This document shows, in pieces, positions 18,398-27,030 of a stretch of DNA of 64,000 nt (its first letter is position 1; every line of letters starts with the position of its first letter). Made by a program: the position numbers and the translations under genes. Source of the DNA: Psychroserpens ponticola (GTDB lineage Bacteria; Bacteroidota; Bacteroidia; Flavobacteriales; Flavobacteriaceae). Under the pieces are notes generated by a model, which was not told where the DNA came from, searched no databases, and saw nothing but the letters and a program-made list of their open reading frames with translations. The stretch covers positions 1,561,001-1,625,000 of the forward strand of contig NZ_CP116221.1 of NCBI RefSeq assembly GCF_023556315.2, given 5' to 3'.

Positions 18398-19210
18398 ATG
18401 AATTTGTCTAAATCACATTTACAACGTTTATATCAAGGATTTTTGAATACGCCTTTATTGTGGAATTCTAATCCTGTATTGGGATTGAAACAACTTCAGT
18501 TTCAAAATTATGACACATTTTTGTTTAAGAGGTCTTTAGAAAAAAAATTGCGTCTAGGTTTGCTTGCAGAACAATTTGTATTCAATCAATTAGAGCAACT
18601 TGAGAATTGTAGGATTTTAGCTGAAAACTTACAGATTCAAAAAGAAAAACAAACGCTTGGTGAATTAGATGCATTAATTGAGTTCGATAAAGGTTCTATT
18701 CATCTTGAAATCGTCTACAAATTCTATTTATATGATGCAACCTTAGGCACTTCTGAAATAGAACAATGGATTGGTCCAAATAGAAACGATAGCTTAATTG
18801 AAAAAATCACGAAACTCAAAGATAAGCAGTTGCCACTACTCTATTCTTCTAACTGTGAGTCTGCTTTAAATGAGTTGGATTTAAATAATCAAAGCTTTCA
18901 ACAAAACGTATTGTTTAAAGCACAACTGTTTACGCCATATCTGAAACCTGCTAATTTTAATCAATTAAATAACGCATGTGTTTGCGGATTTTATATGAAC
19001 AAAGCACAACTAAATGATTTTAATACCTGTAAATTTCATATTCCACCAAAGTTAGATTGGTTTTTGAATACTGAGCATTCAGTAAATTGGTTAAACTTTG
19101 AATCCTTTAAAACTGAAGTTGAAGTGTTTTTAGAGCAATCTAAATCACCTTTAATTTGGATAAAAAAAACAGATGATACGTTATTAAAGAGTTTTTTAGT
19201 TTGGTGGTAA
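18398..19210 (+). CDS. DUF1853 family protein
   Basis: 270 residues, no signal peptide and no membrane helix, so probably cytoplasmic. The sequence has the look of the DUF1853 family: an N-terminal QGFLNTPLLW, then RLGLLAEQFVFNQLE, then LGELDALIEFDKGSIHLEIVYKFYLY. The pattern E-x-D-ALI...HLE-x-xxK resembles a PD-(D/E)XK nuclease core, as has been suggested for this family. The function is unknown. It stands alone, divergent from fabG. Confidence 0.75.
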   Translation: MNLSKSHLQRLYQGFLNTPLLWNSNPVLGLKQLQFQNYDTFLFKRSLEKKLRLGLLAEQFVFNQLEQLENCRILAENLQIQKEKQTLGELDALIEFDKGSIHLEIVYKFYLYDATLGTSEIEQWIGPNRNDSLIEKITKLKDKQLPLLYSSNCESALNELDLNNQSFQQNVLFKAQLFTPYLKPANFNQLNNACVCGFYMNKAQLNDFNTCKFHIPPKLDWFLNTEHSVNWLNFESFKTEVEVFLEQSKSPLIWIKKTDDTLLKSFLVWW

Positions 19211-19245
19211 TTATTTTAAATATTAGATAAGCAGAGTTGTATGTT

Positions 19246-19253
19246 TATCTTTG
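19246..19253 (+). promoter_or_regulatory. -7 promoter box for the MORN lipoprotein gene
   Basis: TATCTTTG matches TAnnTTTG and lies 22 nt upstream of the ATG at 19276. Confidence 0.5.
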
Positions 19254-19275
19254 CTTTTAAAGCATAATATACTCT

Positions 19276-19920
19276 ATGAAATTACAAGCATCTTTTTATA
19301 TACTGACTTTTATTTGTCTATTAAATTGTAAAGATCAAGTGAGATTAAATCCGAATAATGGCATTACAATTTCTTCGGAAAAAAAAGTGACTTTAATTAA
19401 AGATTATTACGATTCTGGAGTTTTAAAAATGAAAGGACAGTATTCTGGAAACACGAAATCTGGTGAATGGATTCATTATTTTGATAACGCAAAACCATAT
19501 AAAATTGAAAATTACAAAGATGGTTTGTTAGATGGTGTATGGAATGTTTTTCATTTAAATGGTGAAAAAAGAATGGTTGGTCAGCATAAAGACAATAAGA
19601 AAATTGGTGCTTGGAAACATTATTTGAATGATGGTACCCTTAAATATGAGCGTCACTATTCTGATAAAGGAAATAATGGAGAATGGAAAAGCTATTACGA
19701 TTCTGGTGAAATAGCTAGTGTTGAGACTTATTTAGACGGCAAAGCTGAAGGTAAATGGATGGATTATTACAAAAACGGACAAGTGTATAGAGCTGGAGAA
19801 AAAGTTGATAATAAAGACCATGGAGATTGGAACGTTTATGACGATAATGGCAAGTTACTTCAAACCAAAACATATCATAAAGGCGTATTGATAAACACAG
19901 TGAGGCACTTCGAACAATAA
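19276..19920 (+). CDS. MORN-repeat / YwqK-like lipoprotein
   Basis: A lipoprotein signal (hydrophobic segment ending CLLNC, Cys about residue 18) is followed by six to seven repeats of about 22 residues with the pattern G-x-W-x-x-Y/F-x-x-(D/N)-G (SGEWIHYFDN, DGVWNVFHLNG, IGAWKHYLNDG, NGEWKSYYDSG, EGKWMDYYKNG, HGDWNVYDDNG). These MORN-like repeats form an extended beta sheet. Homologues are often labelled YwqK-family antitoxin, but nothing here supports an antitoxin role. It is likely attached to the outer membrane. Confidence 0.82.
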   Translation: MKLQASFYILTFICLLNCKDQVRLNPNNGITISSEKKVTLIKDYYDSGVLKMKGQYSGNTKSGEWIHYFDNAKPYKIENYKDGLLDGVWNVFHLNGEKRMVGQHKDNKKIGAWKHYLNDGTLKYERHYSDKGNNGEWKSYYDSGEIASVETYLDGKAEGKWMDYYKNGQVYRAGEKVDNKDHGDWNVYDDNGKLLQTKTYHKGVLINTVRHFEQ

Positions 19921-20017
19921 TATTGATTTTGGTTAATAACTCTCAATAAATCTCTTTCAATAAACACATACAATTTCCTATTTTGCAGTTCAGTTTAAAT
20001 CAAAGTTGTTAGAATAA

Positions 20018-22330
20018 ATGAAAGTCTGTATTGCCGAAAAACCTAGCGTTGCACGAGAAATTGCCCAAGTCCTTGGAGCCAATTCAAAACGTGATGGCTA
20101 TTATGAAGGTAATGGCTATGCTGTGACTTACACGTTTGGTCATTTGTGCACGCTCATGGAACCAAATGATTACAAGCCATATTGGAAAAGTTGGGACTTA
20201 AACAATTTGCCAATGCTTCCAGAAAAGTTTAAAACGAAGGTCGTTGGGAATGCTGGAATTGAAAAGCAATTCAATATCGTAAAATCTTTATTTGACAAGG
20301 CTGATTTAGTCATTAACTGTGGTGATGCTGGACAAGAAGGAGAACTTATACAGCGTTGGGTTTTAGATCAAGCGAATTATAAAGGTAAAGTTCAGCGACT
20401 TTGGATTTCTTCGTTAACGACTGAAGCGATTAAAGAAGGTTTTGGTAACCTTAAAAATTCAAAAGATTATGACAACCTCTATTACGCAGGTTTTTCGCGT
20501 GCTATTGGAGATTGGTTATTAGGAATGAATGCGACACGTTTATTCACTGTAAAACATGGAGGTTACAAACAAGTGCTTTCAGTTGGTCGTGTGCAAACAC
20601 CAACGTTGGCAATGGTTGTTAATCGTTTTAAGGATATTGAAAATTTCAAGCCGCAACCTTATTGGGAGTTACAAACCCTATATCGTGACACACTTTTTGC
20701 TTATGAAGAAGGTCGTTTCTTAAAAATGGAAGATGGCGAATTACTAGCTAATAAAGTAAAAGCATCGGAATTTGAAATTGTATCTACGACTAAAAAGAAA
20801 GGTAAAGAATATGCTCCAAAGCTGTTTGATTTAACAGGATTGCAAGTGTATTGTAATACGAAATTCGGATTTTCAGCAGATGAAACACTAAAGATTGTAC
20901 AGAAATTATACGAACAAAAAGTGGTGACCTATCCCAGAGTTGATACCACGTTTTTACCAAATGATGTGTATCCGAAAGTCTCAGGAATACTTCAGAAACT
21001 GACTAACTATTCTCAGTTAACGCAACCATTATTAGGTAAGAAAATTAAAAAATCTGCAAAGGTTTTTAATGATAAAAAGGTAACCGATCACCACGCTATT
21101 ATTCCTACAGGAATTCAGATTAATTTACAATACAACCAGCAGCAGGTTTATGATATTATTGTCAAACGTTTTATTGCTGTGTTTTATCCAGATTGTGATG
21201 TTTCAAATACAACAGTTATCGGAAAAGCAGATGATGTTAATTTTAAAACCACAGGAAAAGAGATTTTAAAAGACGGTTGGAAAGTTGTTTTTAAATTTGG
21301 AAAAGAGACCTCTTCAAATACATCTGAAAAAGACACACTTCCAAATTTTGAGAAAGGTGAGAAAGGTCCACATGAGCCTTCATTCCTTGAAAAACAAACG
21401 AAGCCACCAAATCAATTTACCGAAGCCTCTCTCCTACGTGCCATGGAAACTGCAGGCAAACAAGTTGATGATGACGAACTCCGAGATTTGATGAAAGAAA
21501 ATGGTATTGGTCGACCATCAACACGTGCCAATATTATTGAAACCTTGTTCAAACGTCAGTATATAAAACGTAATAAAAAGCAATTAATTCCAACAGTTAC
21601 AGGTGTTGCTTTGATAGATACTATTCAAAATGAATTATTAAAATCTGCAGAACTCACAGGTCTTTGGGAAAAGCAACTTAAGGATATTGAAAAAGGAGAA
21701 TACAGTGCCAGTTTGTTCATTAAGAATATGAAAAAAATGGTAGACGAATTGGTGTACGAAGTTCGTAGTGAAACAAAACGTGCAAACATCTCTCAAGCTA
21801 CTGTTGTTAAACAACGAGATTTAAAAGCTAAGCAAACTAAAAAAACAGGAATAAGCTCTGAATTCTGTCCGAAATGTAAAAAAGGAACTCTACTAAAAGG
21901 CAAATCGGCTTATGGTTGTAGTCAGTTTAAATCGGGTTGTGATTTTGTAATGCCTTTTAAAGTCTTCGGAAAAAAGATTTCAGAAAAGCAATGTATTCGT
22001 TTGCTACAAAAAGGATCAACAGTAAACCTTAAAGGGTTTTCTTCTGAAAGAGGAATTACTGAAGGATTAATTCGTTTTGATGACCTTTTTAAATTGGTAT
22101 TAGAACCAAAAAAACAAGCAACTAAAGCTTCCGAAGCAAAACAAAATGACACTATTAAATGTCCGAAATGCACAAAAGGAAACGTCATTAAAGGCAAAAC
22201 AGCTTATGGTTGTAGCGACTATAAATTGGGTTGTGATTTTAAAATGTCTTTTGATAGTATTCGATCAAAAGCTAAAGACAAACAACTGACTAAAGATTTG
22301 GTGCATGCCATTTTAAAAGGTGATTTCTAA
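20018..22330 (+). CDS. topB: DNA topoisomerase III (type IA)
   Basis: An ATP-independent type IA topoisomerase that relaxes and decatenates DNA. The N-terminal TOPRIM domain starts MKVCIAEKPSVAREIAQVLG and has the acidic NCGDAGQEGELI. The active-site segment is VVTYPRVDTTFLP (tyrosine near residue 305; RVD instead of the common RTD). NGIGRPSTRANIIETL is conserved. Two C-terminal CPKC...GC-type zinc ribbons (about 608-640 and 705-740) give the 770-residue length. The stop overlaps no other start, and the RluE-like gene begins 1 nt after it. Confidence 0.95.
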   Translation: MKVCIAEKPSVAREIAQVLGANSKRDGYYEGNGYAVTYTFGHLCTLMEPNDYKPYWKSWDLNNLPMLPEKFKTKVVGNAGIEKQFNIVKSLFDKADLVINCGDAGQEGELIQRWVLDQANYKGKVQRLWISSLTTEAIKEGFGNLKNSKDYDNLYYAGFSRAIGDWLLGMNATRLFTVKHGGYKQVLSVGRVQTPTLAMVVNRFKDIENFKPQPYWELQTLYRDTLFAYEEGRFLKMEDGELLANKVKASEFEIVSTTKKKGKEYAPKLFDLTGLQVYCNTKFGFSADETLKIVQKLYEQKVVTYPRVDTTFLPNDVYPKVSGILQKLTNYSQLTQPLLGKKIKKSAKVFNDKKVTDHHAIIPTGIQINLQYNQQQVYDIIVKRFIAVFYPDCDVSNTTVIGKADDVNFKTTGKEILKDGWKVVFKFGKETSSNTSEKDTLPNFEKGEKGPHEPSFLEKQTKPPNQFTEASLLRAMETAGKQVDDDELRDLMKENGIGRPSTRANIIETLFKRQYIKRNKKQLIPTVTGVALIDTIQNELLKSAELTGLWEKQLKDIEKGEYSASLFIKNMKKMVDELVYEVRSETKRANISQATVVKQRDLKAKQTKKTGISSEFCPKCKKGTLLKGKSAYGCSQFKSGCDFVMPFKVFGKKISEKQCIRLLQKGSTVNLKGFSSERGITEGLIRFDDLFKLVLEPKKQATKASEAKQNDTIKCPKCTKGNVIKGKTAYGCSDYKLGCDFKMSFDSIRSKAKDKQLTKDLVHAILKGDF

Positions 22331-22331
22331 T

Positions 22332-22904
22332 ATGGAGCATCGTCATTTCAAACTCTTCAAGCCGTATGGTTATTTAAGTCAGTTTCAAACCAATGCGAAG
22401 CACGAACGCAATAAGAAATTCTTAGGCGAATTATATGATTTTCCTGAAGGAATAATGGCAATTGGTCGATTAGATAAAGATTCTGAAGGCTTACTTCTAC
22501 TCACAACAGATGGAAAAGTGAGTTATGAGATTACAAGTTCTAAAACAGATAAAGAATACTATGTTCAAGTAGATGGAGAAATTACAAATGATGCCATTTT
22601 ACAATTAGAACAAGGTGTTGCTATTAGCTATCAAAGTGAAACCTATCTCACTAAACCATGTCAAGTATTTCAATTATATCAAAATCCTGATTTTCCAGAA
22701 AGAGCAAAGAAAATCCGTGATGAACGTCATGGAAAAACATCATGGATTTCTATTACCATTAATGAAGGCAAGTTTAGGCAAGTCCGTAAAATGACTGCAC
22801 AAGTTGGATTTCCAACTTTGCGTTTGGTTCGTGTTCGGGTTGGTAAGGTTACTTTAGAAGGTTTACAAATGGGAGATGTTAAAGAGTTAAATGATATCAC
22901 ATAA
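22332..22904 (+). CDS. rluE: RsuA/RluE-family 23S rRNA pseudouridine synthase
   Basis: The catalytic motif GRLDKDSEGLLLLTTDG with its aspartate, and the later EGKFRQVRKMTAQVGFPTLRLVRVRVG, identify the RsuA/RluB/RluE/RluF family. There is no N-terminal S4 domain, and the ~190-residue length fits RluE (U2457 in E. coli numbering). I chose ATG 22332 (MEHRHFKLFKPYGYL) over a GTG at 22320 that would overlap the topoisomerase gene. Substrate choice is inferred from length and motif only. Confidence 0.85.
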   Translation: MEHRHFKLFKPYGYLSQFQTNAKHERNKKFLGELYDFPEGIMAIGRLDKDSEGLLLLTTDGKVSYEITSSKTDKEYYVQVDGEITNDAILQLEQGVAISYQSETYLTKPCQVFQLYQNPDFPERAKKIRDERHGKTSWISITINEGKFRQVRKMTAQVGFPTLRLVRVRVGKVTLEGLQMGDVKELNDIT

Positions 22905-22936
22905 AAAAAAGCCAATGATTAATCACTGGTTTTTCT
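22905..22936. terminator. Bidirectional terminator between convergent genes
   Basis: CCA-A-TGAT / ATCA-C-TGG (22912-22929) forms a hairpin flanked by an A-run (22903-22910) and a T-run (22930-22934), so it can serve both the RluE-like gene and the convergent cold-shock gene. Confidence 0.75.
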
Positions 22937-22955
22937 TTTTATATTTTGGTAAAAC

Positions 22956-23417
22956 TTATACGAGTTTCACACGAACCGCGTTCATACCACGATTTCCTTT
23001 TTCTAATTCGAATTGTACTTTGTCGTTTTCTTGAATTTCATCAATTAAACCACTAACGTGACAGAAATATTTTTCTTGATCTTCAGTATCTATAATGAAT
23101 CCAAATCCTTTAGAATTATCAAAGAATGACACTTTCCCTTTTCGGATTGGATCATACTCTTCTTCGTCTCCTTCTTCTTTTTTAGGAATTCCAATCACAA
23201 TATTTTTAGCCTTCACTTTAATCTTTTCAGATGGATCTGGTGGACTATCAGTGAGGTTTCCAAACTGATCTACATAAGCAAATGGTATGCTATCTGCACC
23301 TCCATTTTCTTCTTTTTCTAACTTACGCGCTTCCATCTTTTTACGTTTGTCTTCGCGCTTTTTTAAACGTTTTTTTTCTTTTTCACTTTTGTTGAAGGTC
23401 TGTTGCGACTTTGCCAT
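22956..23417 (-). CDS. Cold-shock-domain protein with a basic N-terminal extension
   Basis: The C-terminal ~65 residues are a cold shock domain with the RNP1-like KGFGFI and RNP2-like YFCHVSGL motifs that bind single-stranded nucleic acid. The first ~40 residues are lysine/glutamate-rich and probably helical (KSEKEKKRLKKREDKRKKME), followed by a flexible linker. I chose ATG 23417 (MAKSQQTF); the frame stays open 15 codons further up, but those residues look untranslated. The 153-residue length is more than double a simple Csp. Confidence 0.86.
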   Translation of the reverse strand: MAKSQQTFNKSEKEKKRLKKREDKRKKMEARKLEKEENGGADSIPFAYVDQFGNLTDSPPDPSEKIKVKAKNIVIGIPKKEEGDEEEYDPIRKGKVSFFDNSKGFGFIIDTEDQEKYFCHVSGLIDEIQENDKVQFELEKGNRGMNAVRVKLV

Positions 23418-23514
23418 TCTTTGTACTTTGGATATTTTAATTAATGTAGTGATAGTAACCACTAGAGGCTGTAAAGATAGCAGTAATTATTGACTTTTTA
23501 AAGCAATCTGGCGA

Positions 23515-24237
23515 TTAGTTGTTTTTCTCGTCTTGTTCTTCTTGCTTCGTTTTTGGGAAGTCGTTACTTTTTATGACTAAAATTTTGGCTTTAACACCAG
23601 TGAGTAGATTCCATCTTTTTGAAGACACAAGAACTTCATTATCATCGTACACTAGAAATTCAGCTGTATTTGGTCCAGATTCTCCTTGGTTTAGAGCAAT
23701 AAAAACAATTGTATTAATCCCTTCTTTTAAAGGTACATTAAAGGATTTATAATTTCCATTTAATACTAAACGAGGAATAAACACTTCATCGTTAACCACA
23801 ACCTGAACTAAATCTCCATCAGGATATTCGTGATCTCTACAACGTATGTTAGCAAATTCTCCATTAATCCTAACATCGCCTAAAAACATATCAGACATGG
23901 TTTTTGGTATAATACCTTGTTCTTCAAGTTTTGCGTTATAACGTTTTTCAAAAATTTCTCCAGGATTTTTTAAATTACTATTATCAAACATAGAAAATTC
24001 TTGTTCTTGAGGTTTTAATTCTCTAATTTTTATAGGAATGCCACTAATGTTTTTATCAGTTTTGGTAATTTCAAGTTTTGAATTTGGCTTTATTTTAAAT
24101 TGCGTTGGTGTAGAATCTTTTTCTTTAGTTTCCTTAGCAGGAATCTTAATAGATTTGTCATCACTATCTGGATTTGGTTGTCCACTGACAATAAATGTCA
24201 GGCCTAAAAAAAATAAGAATACTACTTTAAGTTTCAT
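23515..24237 (-). CDS. Exported hypothetical protein
   Basis: 240 residues with a signal peptide (LFFLGLTFIVSGQ). A charged, low-complexity stretch (about 20-80) precedes a compact C-terminal region (about 110-230) rich in beta strands: DVRINGEFANIRCRDHEYPDGD, then INTIVFIALNQGESGPNTAEF. No enzyme motif is visible. The C-terminal part looks like a carbohydrate- or calcium-type beta sandwich, but this is a guess. It has the same strand as the cold-shock gene but a 97-nt gap. Confidence 0.65.
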   Translation of the reverse strand: MKLKVVFLFFLGLTFIVSGQPNPDSDDKSIKIPAKETKEKDSTPTQFKIKPNSKLEITKTDKNISGIPIKIRELKPQEQEFSMFDNSNLKNPGEIFEKRYNAKLEEQGIIPKTMSDMFLGDVRINGEFANIRCRDHEYPDGDLVQVVVNDEVFIPRLVLNGNYKSFNVPLKEGINTIVFIALNQGESGPNTAEFLVYDDNEVLVSSKRWNLLTGVKAKILVIKSNDFPKTKQEEQDEKNN

Positions 24238-24368
24238 TTATGTAATAAGTTGATAGCAATTAAAAATCAAAAACCGTTCCTTAAATCAAAATAACGGCTT
24301 TCAGCCTATAAAATTTCAATATTAACAATTTATTGGTTGTTATATTTTTGTTAAGTCGCTAAGTACTT

Positions 24369-25883
24369 TTAAAACTTACCATTAAAACTTAATCTAAGTT
24401 TACGTGTGTATTCTTCTAATAGCCAATCTTTATAGTTTTTTGTGCTATTCATTATACAGTAACAATATTGCTTAATACGATAACAAATATCATCATGTAA
24501 TAATTTAGCAAGTTCTCTAGCTTCAAATACATCTTCACTATTAGCAATTACTAAAACGGAATGCTGAGCAATAGAGTTTTCGATGGCTTTCATCGATTTC
24601 TGACCTTGACGCGTTACATTTTTATATTCTTCTTTAATGTCAAAAGTATCATTAGGATTCTTTTTAAAGCGTTTACGTAAAGAATCTGGCATTTCGTAAA
24701 TAAAATCGCGCTCAATATCTTCATCATTTCTAAGATTCTCCAAATAATAATCAGGATTCTTAAAAATATGTTGCCAATCTACTGGCTGACTCCAAGGGCC
24801 AAAACGAATCACGTTGTTACCTAAATCAATAACTTTAAATTCTGATTTGGTCTTATGAATTCTAGATCCTCTACCAATCATCTGAAAATAAAGTGTCAGT
24901 GATCTTGTTGCTCTATTTAATATAATAGAATCTACAGATGGCTCATCAAAACCAGTTGTTAAGATACTAACTGAAGTTAAAATCCCATCAGGAGTGTTTT
25001 TAAACCATTTTAAAATGTCTTTTCTATCTTGCTTTGAAGACGTATTGTCTAAATGTCTAATGTTATAACCAGCACGTTTAAATGTATAATAGACTTCTTT
25101 AGACGTATTAATTCCATTATTAAATATTAAAGTTTTTTTACCTTTTGACAATTCTTCATAAGCAAATAGCAATTTACCTTGCATTGTCGCATTTGAATAT
25201 AGTGCTTCAGAAGATTTTACAGTATAATCACCATTAATACCAATCTTTAGACTGTTAAGAGAGACATCGTAGTTGTAAACATCTGCTGTTGCTAAAAATC
25301 CGTTTTTAATTAAAGTAGAAATGTCATCACCAACAATGAGTTCCTTGTAATTGTCTTTCATTGGTAGCTTGATATTGCTACTTAATGGTGTAGCTGTGAC
25401 TCCAAGAATATAACAATTATCGAAAAACTTGAATAATTTTCGGAATGAATTATAGTGTGCTTCATCAATAATGACTAAACCTATATCCTCTAATTTTAGT
25501 TTTTCATCATTAAGTCGGTTGTTTAGTGTTTCAACCATTGCTACAAAGCATTCGTATTGATCTTGATCTGGAAGCTCTTTTACTTTGCTATTAATAATTT
25601 TGTTATTAACGCCAAAGCCATCTAAGACTTTAGACGTTTGTTTACATAATTCAATACGATGTGTAAGAATAACAACTTTTTTCTTATGCTTTTTGATGTA
25701 ACGTCTAACAATTTCTGAGAATATAACCGTTTTTCCTCCACCTGTTGGAAGTTGATATAAAAGGTTATAATTATCTGGAGCGTTTTCAAAAACATCAAAA
25801 ATGCGATTGAGATCTGCAATTTGATAGTCGTATAGACTCTTTTTGACTATATTTTGATTTTCTACTTCTAAGGTTGAGGACAT
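24369..25883 (-). CDS. DEAD/DEAH-box helicase, superfamily 2
   Basis: Walker A QLPTGGGKTVIFSE and Walker B VIIDEAHYN mark domain 1, and motif III-like GVTATPLS follows. Domain 2 has LTTGFDEPSVDSIILNRAT and motif VI QMIGRGSRI. The layout is that of the SSL2/ResIII group of cytoplasmic helicases seen in Flavobacteriia. No nuclease or methylase neighbour is present, so there is no sign of a restriction system. The start at 25883 (MSSTLEVEN) is preferred to an upstream ATG at 25928 that adds 15 hydrophobic residues. Confidence 0.87.
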   Translation of the reverse strand: MSSTLEVENQNIVKKSLYDYQIADLNRIFDVFENAPDNYNLLYQLPTGGGKTVIFSEIVRRYIKKHKKKVVILTHRIELCKQTSKVLDGFGVNNKIINSKVKELPDQDQYECFVAMVETLNNRLNDEKLKLEDIGLVIIDEAHYNSFRKLFKFFDNCYILGVTATPLSSNIKLPMKDNYKELIVGDDISTLIKNGFLATADVYNYDVSLNSLKIGINGDYTVKSSEALYSNATMQGKLLFAYEELSKGKKTLIFNNGINTSKEVYYTFKRAGYNIRHLDNTSSKQDRKDILKWFKNTPDGILTSVSILTTGFDEPSVDSIILNRATRSLTLYFQMIGRGSRIHKTKSEFKVIDLGNNVIRFGPWSQPVDWQHIFKNPDYYLENLRNDEDIERDFIYEMPDSLRKRFKKNPNDTFDIKEEYKNVTRQGQKSMKAIENSIAQHSVLVIANSEDVFEARELAKLLHDDICYRIKQYCYCIMNSTKNYKDWLLEEYTRKLRLSFNGKF

Positions 25884-26099
25884 ATAATTAATAGCTTCTG
25901 ACAGAAAAATTTTCACAAAACTAACCATTTATAAGGTTATCAATGCATAATGTTAAAAACAAATGAAAAAAATACAGTTAAATTTCATTCAGAAGTGCTT
26001 CTATTCTCTTTAACATTCATATATCATCTTAAAATTTAGATGTAATAGTGTTAAAATATGTTAAATTACTACTTTGCAATGCATAGTACTGTAACATTT

Positions 26100-26128
26100 T
26101 TGTAACAATGTCGTCTATTAGGTATAAT
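26100..26128 (+). promoter_or_regulatory. Promoter TTGTAA-N17-TATAAT for the small-ORF unit
   Basis: TTGTAA at 26100-26105 and TATAAT at 26123-26128 are 17 nt apart, an unusually good canonical promoter for this window. Transcription would start near 26135, about 16 nt before the ATG at 26151. Confidence 0.6.
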
Positions 26129-26150
26129 CATCAATTAAAAACAAAGAATC

Positions 26151-26237
26151 ATGAGAACATTAAACAGCAATCAATTAACAAGTGCAAGAACAGAAACAAA
26201 AACGTTTACTTGGAATCAAAAAAGACGTTATAGATAA
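26151..26237 (+). CDS. Candidate 28-residue basic small protein
   Basis: The ATG at 26151 is preceded by A-rich AATTAAAAACAAAGAATC. The product begins MRTLNSNQLTSARTETKTF and ends KRRYR, so it is polar and basic with no membrane helix. It lies between a strong promoter and a strong terminator that also hold a second tiny ORF. It may be a real small protein, or the transcript may act as RNA. I recognise no family. Confidence 0.4.
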   Translation: MRTLNSNQLTSARTETKTFTWNQKRRYR

Positions 26238-26275
26238 TTTAAACTATAATAATTCATCAATCAAAATCAATCACT

Positions 26276-26344
26276 ATGAAAGTATTAACTAGAATAATCG
26301 ACACGTCGCATACGGTAAATGACGATTTAAACACCGTAAAGTAA
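26276..26344 (+). CDS. Candidate 22-residue small protein
   Basis: ATG at 26276 after ATCAATCACT; the product starts MKVLTRIIDTSHTVNDD and stops at 26344. The coding region contains a hairpin (TACGG-TAAAT at 26311-26320 with ATTTA-CCGTA at 26325-26338), so the sequence may be constrained as RNA rather than protein. It shares a transcript with the 28-residue ORF upstream. Confidence 0.3.
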   Translation: MKVLTRIIDTSHTVNDDLNTVK

Positions 26345-26372
26345 AACACATTTGAGTTAGTTTTAAATTAGT

Positions 26373-26411
26373 AAGGCAATTAAGGGTTCATCTTCTTAGT
26401 TGCCTTTTTTT
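26373..26411 (+). terminator. Strong intrinsic terminator after the small-ORF unit
   Basis: AAGGCAATTAAG (26373-26384) pairs with CTTAGTTGCCTT (26395-26406) with one G-U pair, followed by TTTTTTT. It ends a transcript of about 275 nt and lies 60 nt before the ExbD gene. Confidence 0.85.
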
Positions 26412-26469
26412 ATTTATAACTATGGTATCATTATTGAGAGTTTTTAGTAAATCTTAAAAACCGATTCTT

Positions 26470-27030
26470 ATGAAAAACTCAAGACATTCTATGCCACAAG
26501 TCAATGCTGGATCTATGGCTGACATTGCTTTTTTATTGCTTATTTTCTTTTTAGTTACTGCAATGATACCTAAAGATAAAGGCATAAATAGAAAATTGCC
26601 TGCTCCTTGTCCACCAGGAGAAATTTGTGATATAAAAATTAATAAACGTAATATGCTTGAAGTAAGAGTTAATTCTAATAATGAACTCTTTGTTGAGAAT
26701 AAAGTTATTGTTATTGAAGAATTAAAAGCAATTGCAAAAGAATTTGTAGATAATAATGGTGACAAAACTTGTGACTATTGTCATGGTCTAAATTCTGAAA
26801 AATTTTCAGATAATCCTAAGGAAGCTGTTATTTCAATACAAAATGATAAACGAACATCTTATGCGTTTTATATTGAAATTCAAGATGAGCTTACTAAAGC
26901 GTATTACGAACTTCGATCAGATTATGCGAAAACAATTTATAACAAATCTGTAAACGAATTAACTAAATATGAGTTATCTGAAGTGAAAAAGGCTTACCCT
27001 TTTTTGTTATCTGAAGCAGAATTGAAGTAA
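26470..27030 (+). CDS. ExbD/TolR-family biopolymer transport protein
   Basis: One membrane helix near the N-terminus (ADIAFLLLIFFLVTAMI, residues about 17-33) contains the aspartate (MADIAF) that carries protons in ExbD/TolR. The periplasmic part ends in an unusual long region with CDYCHGLN and a Tyr/Lys-rich helical tail, as in the long ExbD proteins of Flavobacteriia. No exbB or tonB lies nearby, so it must pair with an ExbB encoded elsewhere. Confidence 0.87.
   Translation: MKNSRHSMPQVNAGSMADIAFLLLIFFLVTAMIPKDKGINRKLPAPCPPGEICDIKINKRNMLEVRVNSNNELFVENKVIVIEELKAIAKEFVDNNGDKTCDYCHGLNSEKFSDNPKEAVISIQNDKRTSYAFYIEIQDELTKAYYELRSDYAKTIYNKSVNELTKYELSEVKKAYPFLLSEAELK

Noticed and set aside
19276-19920. 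YwqK-family antitoxin call for the MORN lipoprotein
   Set aside because: It is a lipoprotein with MORN-like repeats and no toxin gene nearby; the database name is not evidence of an antitoxin role.
24369-25883. Helicase as part of a restriction or defence system
   Set aside because: No methylase, nuclease or other defence gene lies on either side; the neighbours are an exported protein and a small RNA-like unit.
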